Source: Amycolatopsis japonica (GTDB lineage: Bacteria > Actinomycetota > Actinomycetes > Mycobacteriales > Pseudonocardiaceae). Taken from it: a DNA stretch of 64,000 nucleotides. Below, piece after piece: positions 60,848 through 64,000 of the stretch. The stretch lies in contig NZ_CP008953.1 of NCBI RefSeq assembly GCF_000732925.1, forward strand, positions 6,820,001-6,884,000. The letters run 5' to 3'. The translations under genes and the position numbers were made by a program. Positions within the stretch are counted from its first letter, which is position 1, and every line of letters starts with the position of its first letter. The notes under the pieces were generated by a model. That model did no database searches, had not been told where the DNA came from, and saw only the letters and a list, made by a program, of their open reading frames with translations.

Positions 60848-61813
60848 TCATCGTGCGGCCAGATCGGTCGCCCGGTTCTCCAGATGATCCGCGAACCCCG
60901 CCCAGACCCTGGCGTGATCCCTGGCGAAACCGGCGACCACGCCGTACAGATGCGGCGGGACACCGTGCAGGATCCGTTCCCATTCCTGCCCGTCCATGGA
61001 GTGCATGGCGAGCATGCGCAACAGGATCCGGCCGACCTCGCTCAGCCGCAGCGCCGGGTCGGCCTTGAGCCGCTCCAGCACGGTGAGCCGTTCCCGGTCC
61101 AGCGAATGACCGAGGTCGGTTTCGGTGAGGCTCAACGGATCCGGCTTGGTCCGCAGTCTCCTGGTCCCGTCCGGGGTCGGGCTCTCACCACGCTCCAGCC
61201 TGCCGCGCACGTCCCGCACCGTCTCCGGGGAGATGCCGACCTGCTTGGCGACCTGGCGGAGCGACAGGCCGGGGTCGTTGCGGATCAGGTCGGCGGCGAG
61301 CTTCCGCCGCTCCGAACTGTCCACTGGACGGATCCGCCCGTCCCGCCCGATCCTGGCGCCGTTTCCGCCTTCGCCGCCACGTTTGCGCAGGTCCGCCACC
61401 GTGCCTGCGGAAATGCCGGTCGCCGAGGCCACCCGCCGATCGGACCACTGCGGATGCGTCCCGATGATCTGGACGGCCGCCCGTTTCCGATCCGCGAGCG
61501 AAAGCGGCAACCCGTGCCGGATGTTCGCTTCCACCGCGAGGACGAAGGCGTCGGACTCGGCGCCGTCGATGAACCTCGCGGAAATTTTCGTATCGCCCCT
61601 GACTCGTGCCGCCTTCAGCCGGTGCAGGCCATCGACCACCTGCATCGTCGGGCGGTGAACGAGAATGGGCGGAAGCTCCCACTCCGCCGACAACAGTGTC
61701 TCGACGTGCTCTGGATCCTCGCCCGAAGTCCGCGGCGAACAGGCAGAAGACAGTCTCGACAGCTCGATTTCGACGACAGGGAGAGCGGACAAGTCAACTC
61801 TCGTCGGATCCAC
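60848..61813 (-). CDS. StrR/Bbr-type pathway-specific transcriptional activator
   Basis: 321 aa. Residues ~15-110 form a ParB/sulfiredoxin-like domain with VVDGLHRLKAARVRG, followed by two helix-turn-helix-like stretches (~120-150 and ~180-205, LSLRQVAKQVGISPETVRDV) and a C-terminal helical part. The PRTSGEDPEHVE segment is typical of Bbr/StrR from glycopeptide clusters. GTG start at 61813 with GGGGG five bases upstream. Boxes of the expected type lie 60-130 bp upstream, suggesting autoregulation, and another lies before oxyA. Confidence 0.95.
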   Translation of the reverse strand: MDPTRVDLSALPVVEIELSRLSSACSPRTSGEDPEHVETLLSAEWELPPILVHRPTMQVVDGLHRLKAARVRGDTKISARFIDGAESDAFVLAVEANIRHGLPLSLADRKRAAVQIIGTHPQWSDRRVASATGISAGTVADLRKRGGEGGNGARIGRDGRIRPVDSSERRKLAADLIRNDPGLSLRQVAKQVGISPETVRDVRGRLERGESPTPDGTRRLRTKPDPLSLTETDLGHSLDRERLTVLERLKADPALRLSEVGRILLRMLAMHSMDGQEWERILHGVPPHLYGVVAGFARDHARVWAGFADHLENRATDLAAR

Positions 61814-61872
61814 CTAGCCCCCATTGAATCTGTTGATTCATCAACTATTTGGACACGCCACGAAACCCCACC

Positions 61873-61901
61873 GTCCAACTGCTCGGCTTCGGCGGTTGGA
61901 C
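61873..61901. promoter_or_regulatory. Activator binding box 1 upstream of the strR-type gene
   Basis: GTCCAA (61873-61878), 17 bases, TTGGAC (61896-61901): a perfect inverted repeat matching the form reported for Bbr boxes in balhimycin clusters. It sits 60-88 bp upstream of the regulator start. Confidence 0.75.
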
Positions 61902-61912
61902 ACCATGAACCC

Positions 61913-61939
61913 GTCCGATGCCGGCCTCGGCCGTTGGAC
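61913..61939. promoter_or_regulatory. Activator binding box 2 upstream of the strR-type gene
   Basis: GTCCGA (61913-61918), 15 bases, TTGGAC (61934-61939). One arm has a mismatch and the spacing is two bases shorter than box 1. A further lone TTGGAC is at 61849-61854 beside a GTTGATTCATCAAC palindrome (61832-61845). Confidence 0.55.
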
Positions 61940-62728
61940 GGGATGCCCTCGACGGTGAGGATCCCTCAAGCGCCGACGGGCGGAGCCGCGTGCGAGCGGC
62001 CCGCCACAACGGTCTCCCAGTTGACCGTTCGGCGCGTATTCCGACGAACTACCGAAGCTGAACGGCATCCTCCCATCGCCCCGACGGCGATCTGCGAGAC
62101 GAACACTGACGGAACGGCTGCCCGCTTCAGTGCGAGGTCTCGGACATGTCCGATCTTATGGTTCCGGTTCAGAGGTTCGGCGAGTGAAGTCTTTGGTCTG
62201 CCTCGTGGTCGCGAGTCACCCGACGCGTCCCCCCTGTCCCCAGTAAAGCGCGCACACCATGTCAGCCCCAGCTGATGCGCACATGTGCAGCATGGCATGA
62301 ACAATCCATGTCGGCAATTGACGAACAGTGTGATTTTCGTAGTGAAGGGAGCCCACAAGATCAATATCCGAAACTCCGCATGCGGTATTGACTCGATTGG
62401 CGAACATAAGTAAAGCACCCGCGTACACGCTTGTCCGGGCACTCCGGATTGGGCTGTTCGCAGGCTCCCTTAGGCCGTTCGCGCGGCTTGCCTTCTACTC
62501 GGAGGATCACTGCCCCCGCCGGTTCACGTTCCGTTCTTCGACACTTGTTCACACGAACGGCCGAGTCCGCTTCCCACGGTCTGGTCGGCGTGGAACGCCA
62601 GGAGCAAAGTGAAGGCGGGCATGATGTAAAGCGGTCAGCCCCAGGCCATCCACGACGTCGTGGCACCCCCGGCAATTCATGGGATGAAATGGTGTTCACG
62701 ACCGGCTGGACGGATACACCCGTAAAAC

Positions 62729-62776
62729 GTGAAGGCCCCCTTGCCTCGGCTGAGCCGAGGGAAGGGGGCCTTCACG
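62729..62776 (-). terminator. Hairpin terminator after vanX
   Basis: Arms CGTGAAGGCCCCCTT / AAGGGGGCCTTCACG enclose inner arms CCTCGGC / GCCGAGG. It lies 10 bp after the vanX stop codon. The outer arm shares GAAGGCCCCCTTC with the palindrome at 15551-15605. Confidence 0.75.
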
Positions 62777-62785
62777 CGCGCCTGC

Positions 62786-63394
62786 CTACTCGATGGGGAA
62801 ATCGAAATAGGTGTCCGGGTGAGGCTCGTCCTTCAGGGTGTAGTGCCACCACTCGCACTCGTACGAGCTGAAGCCCGAGCCCTCCATGACCGCGCAGAGG
62901 TGCGCGCGGTTCTTCGCGGCCTCTTCCGGCACACCGTCGGCACCGTGGTGCGAGACGACGTCCATCAGGTCGTGGTCGCCACCCATGTCGGCGAGCTCAC
63001 CGGTGTCCAGGCGGTAGAGCGTCAGGTCCACCGTGCTGCCCCGGCTGTGCCCGGACTTGGTGGCCACGTAGCCCTGTTCGAACATCTGGGGTCGCTCGAT
63101 GTTCGGGTAGTGCCTGGCCTTCTTCCGGCCGTCCTCGGGCTCTTCCGCCCAGCGCATGAACCGGTCCACGGCGCGCTGCGGGCGGTACACGTCCCAAAGG
63201 AGCAGACCGAAGCCGAGCTCCGCGGCCTTGTCCCGCGCCTTTTCCAGCGCCGCGCAGAACGCACGCGTGCCGACGACACGGTTCACCAGGTAGCCGTCCA
63301 CCGGCTTGCCGGTGAAGTTGTCCCACGTGGCGTACTTGGCGTCCCAGCGGATTCCGGAGACGACCTCGTCGACGAAGACGAAATCATCCCTCAT
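62786..63394 (-). CDS. vanX: VanX-type D-Ala-D-Ala dipeptidase
   Basis: 202 aa, same length as VanX. Zinc ligands and catalytic residues fall at the classical numbers: His116 and Asp123 in SGHSRGSTVDLTL, Glu181 and His184 in YECEWWHY, and Arg71 in WDVYRPQR. The enzyme removes D-Ala-D-Ala so that only D-Ala-D-Lac enters the wall, protecting the producer. Its start overlaps the end of the vanA-type gene by 11 bp. Confidence 0.96.
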   Translation of the reverse strand: MRDDFVFVDEVVSGIRWDAKYATWDNFTGKPVDGYLVNRVVGTRAFCAALEKARDKAAELGFGLLLWDVYRPQRAVDRFMRWAEEPEDGRKKARHYPNIERPQMFEQGYVATKSGHSRGSTVDLTLYRLDTGELADMGGDHDLMDVVSHHGADGVPEEAAKNRAHLCAVMEGSGFSSYECEWWHYTLKDEPHPDTYFDFPIE

Positions 63395-64000
63395 TCGTCA
63401 CGTCCGCCAGCGTCAGCTTCACCAGGCGGTCGATCACGTCGCCGAGCGAGAGGCCGGCGGCGTTCATCATCCGCGGGTAACGGCTGTACGAGGTCAGGCC
63501 GGGCAGGGTGTTGACCTCGTTGAGCACGACACTACCGTCCTCCTTGAGGAACAGGTCCACCCGCGCGAGCCCGCTGCAGCCCAGCGCGCGGTAGATGACC
63601 TTGGCCGTCTGCTGCACGAGGTCGCGCGAGGAGTCCGGGATGTCCGCGGGGACGATGAAGCTCGAGTTCTCGGAACCGGTCTCGGGGCTCTCCTCCTGGT
63701 GGATCTTGAAGAAGCCGTGGGTCAGCGCGACGCGGTCGACCTCGCCCGCGAACAGGTCCTCGCCGTCGCCCAGGATCGAGCAGCCGATCTCGCTGCCGAT
63801 GACGGCCTCTTCGATCAGGATCTTCGCGTCGTACTGGCGCGCCTCCGCCAGCGCGGCGGGCAGCTCCTCCTTCGAGGAGACCTTGCTGACGCCGAACGAC
63901 GAGCCGGAGCGGGCGGGCTTCACGAAGACCGGGTAGTTCAGCTCGTCCGCGTCGACGTCCTTGTCCGGCGTGACGATGTGGAACGTCGGCGTCGCGATAC
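63384..64000 (-). CDS. vanA: VanA-type D-Ala-D-Lac ligase (3' part)
   Basis: 205 C-terminal codons are visible; the 5' end lies beyond the right edge. ATP-grasp features: VKPARSGSSFGV, ILIEEAVIGSEI, ARVDLFLKEDG and the metal/loop region VVLNEVNTLPGLTSYSRYP. An IVPADIP segment and KIHQEE (in place of the EKGY loop of D-Ala-D-Ala ligases) fit a depsipeptide ligase. vanH is expected just right of the window, giving a vanHAX operon. Confidence 0.92.
   Translation of the reverse strand, partial: IATPTFHIVTPDKDVDADELNYPVFVKPARSGSSFGVSKVSSKEELPAALAEARQYDAKILIEEAVIGSEIGCSILGDGEDLFAGEVDRVALTHGFFKIHQEESPETGSENSSFIVPADIPDSSRDLVQQTAKVIYRALGCSGLARVDLFLKEDGSVVLNEVNTLPGLTSYSRYPRMMNAAGLSLGDVIDRLVKLTLADVTNEG

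Larger units (their letters stand above)
61814..62728. other. Long non-coding region between the regulator and vanX genes
   Basis: About 915 bp without a convincing gene; short open frames on both strands lack high-GC third-position bias and family features. It holds the two regulator boxes near the left end and, at about 62280-62420, a patch clearly richer in A/T than its surroundings. In that patch TTGACT (62387-62392) followed 17 bases later by TAAAGC reads like a plus-strand promoter with no gene downstream. Confidence 0.6.

Noticed and set aside
61966..62442. Minus-strand open frame of 158 codons between the regulator and vanX.
   Set aside because: No family resemblance, many Cys/Arg codons, poor third-position GC bias and no good ribosome-binding site.

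Overview
The window is most of a glycopeptide-antibiotic (vancomycin/teicoplanin-family) biosynthetic gene cluster from a high-GC actinomycete. Gene content, operon style and protein relatedness all point to Amycolatopsis. The best structural match is a ristocetin/ristomycin-type compound, for five reasons: (i) the NRPS is split into four proteins with predicted order Hpg-Tyr/Bht-Dpg-Hpg-Hpg-Bht-Dpg; (ii) there are four cross-linking P450s including OxyE; (iii) there is no halogenase; (iv) the deoxyaminosugar set (2,3-dehydratase, 3-aminotransferase, 5-epimerase, 4-ketoreductase) lacks a C-methyltransferase, which fits ristosamine rather than vancosamine; (v) there are six candidate glycosyltransferases (four soluble GT1, two polytopic membrane enzymes), equal to the six sugars of ristocetin A. 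The match to ristocetin is inference from family knowledge; no database was searched.

Layout, left to right. Nearly everything is on the minus strand, so transcription runs right to left. 1-527: 5' part of dpgB, cut by the window edge. 0.5-1.6 kb: dpgA. 1.8-3.5 kb: membrane glycosyltransferase. 3.7-7.8 kb: four dTDP-ristosamine genes. 7.8-10.0 kb: hmo and hmaS (Hpg supply). 10.1-13.8 kb: oxyD, an A-T didomain protein and an alpha/beta hydrolase (beta-hydroxytyrosine supply). 14.0-15.3 kb: the Hpg/Dpg aminotransferase, the only plus-strand gene. 15.6-21.4 kb: aromatic-type methyltransferase, second membrane glycosyltransferase, LmbE-type deacetylase, GT1 enzyme, small methyltransferase. 21.4-25.0 kb: three more GT1 enzymes. 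25.0-29.9 kb: oxyC, oxyB, oxyE, oxyA. 30.2-30.4 kb: MbtH protein. 30.4-57.7 kb: four NRPS genes (module 7; 4-6; 3; 1-2). 57.7-59.7 kb: ABC exporter. 59.9-60.7 kb: prephenate dehydrogenase. 60.8-61.8 kb: StrR/Bbr-type activator. 61.8-62.8 kb: non-coding regulatory region. 62.8-64.0 kb: vanX and the 3' part of a vanA-type ligase (self-resistance), cut by the right edge.

How the genes work together. Pdh, HmaS, Hmo and the aminotransferase make 4-hydroxyphenylglycine. DpgA/B, with partners presumably left of the window, make the 3,5-dihydroxyphenylglycine skeleton. The A-T protein, OxyD and the hydrolase make beta-hydroxytyrosine. The seven NRPS modules with MbtH assemble the heptapeptide. The X domain recruits OxyB, OxyA, OxyE and OxyC for cross-linking, and the thioesterase releases the aglycone. 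Methyltransferases and glycosyltransferases tailor it, the ABC protein exports it, and VanA/VanX-type enzymes remodel the producer's cell wall to D-Ala-D-Lac. GTCCAA-N17-(T/C)TGGAC boxes lie in front of the regulator gene and the oxy operon.

No tRNA, rRNA, insertion sequence or CRISPR array was seen. The less ordinary signals are a decayed adenylation-domain remnant between X and TE, a possible scar of a lost epimerization domain in module 1, an apparently surplus deacetylase, and an unusual density of long perfect palindromes between operons.
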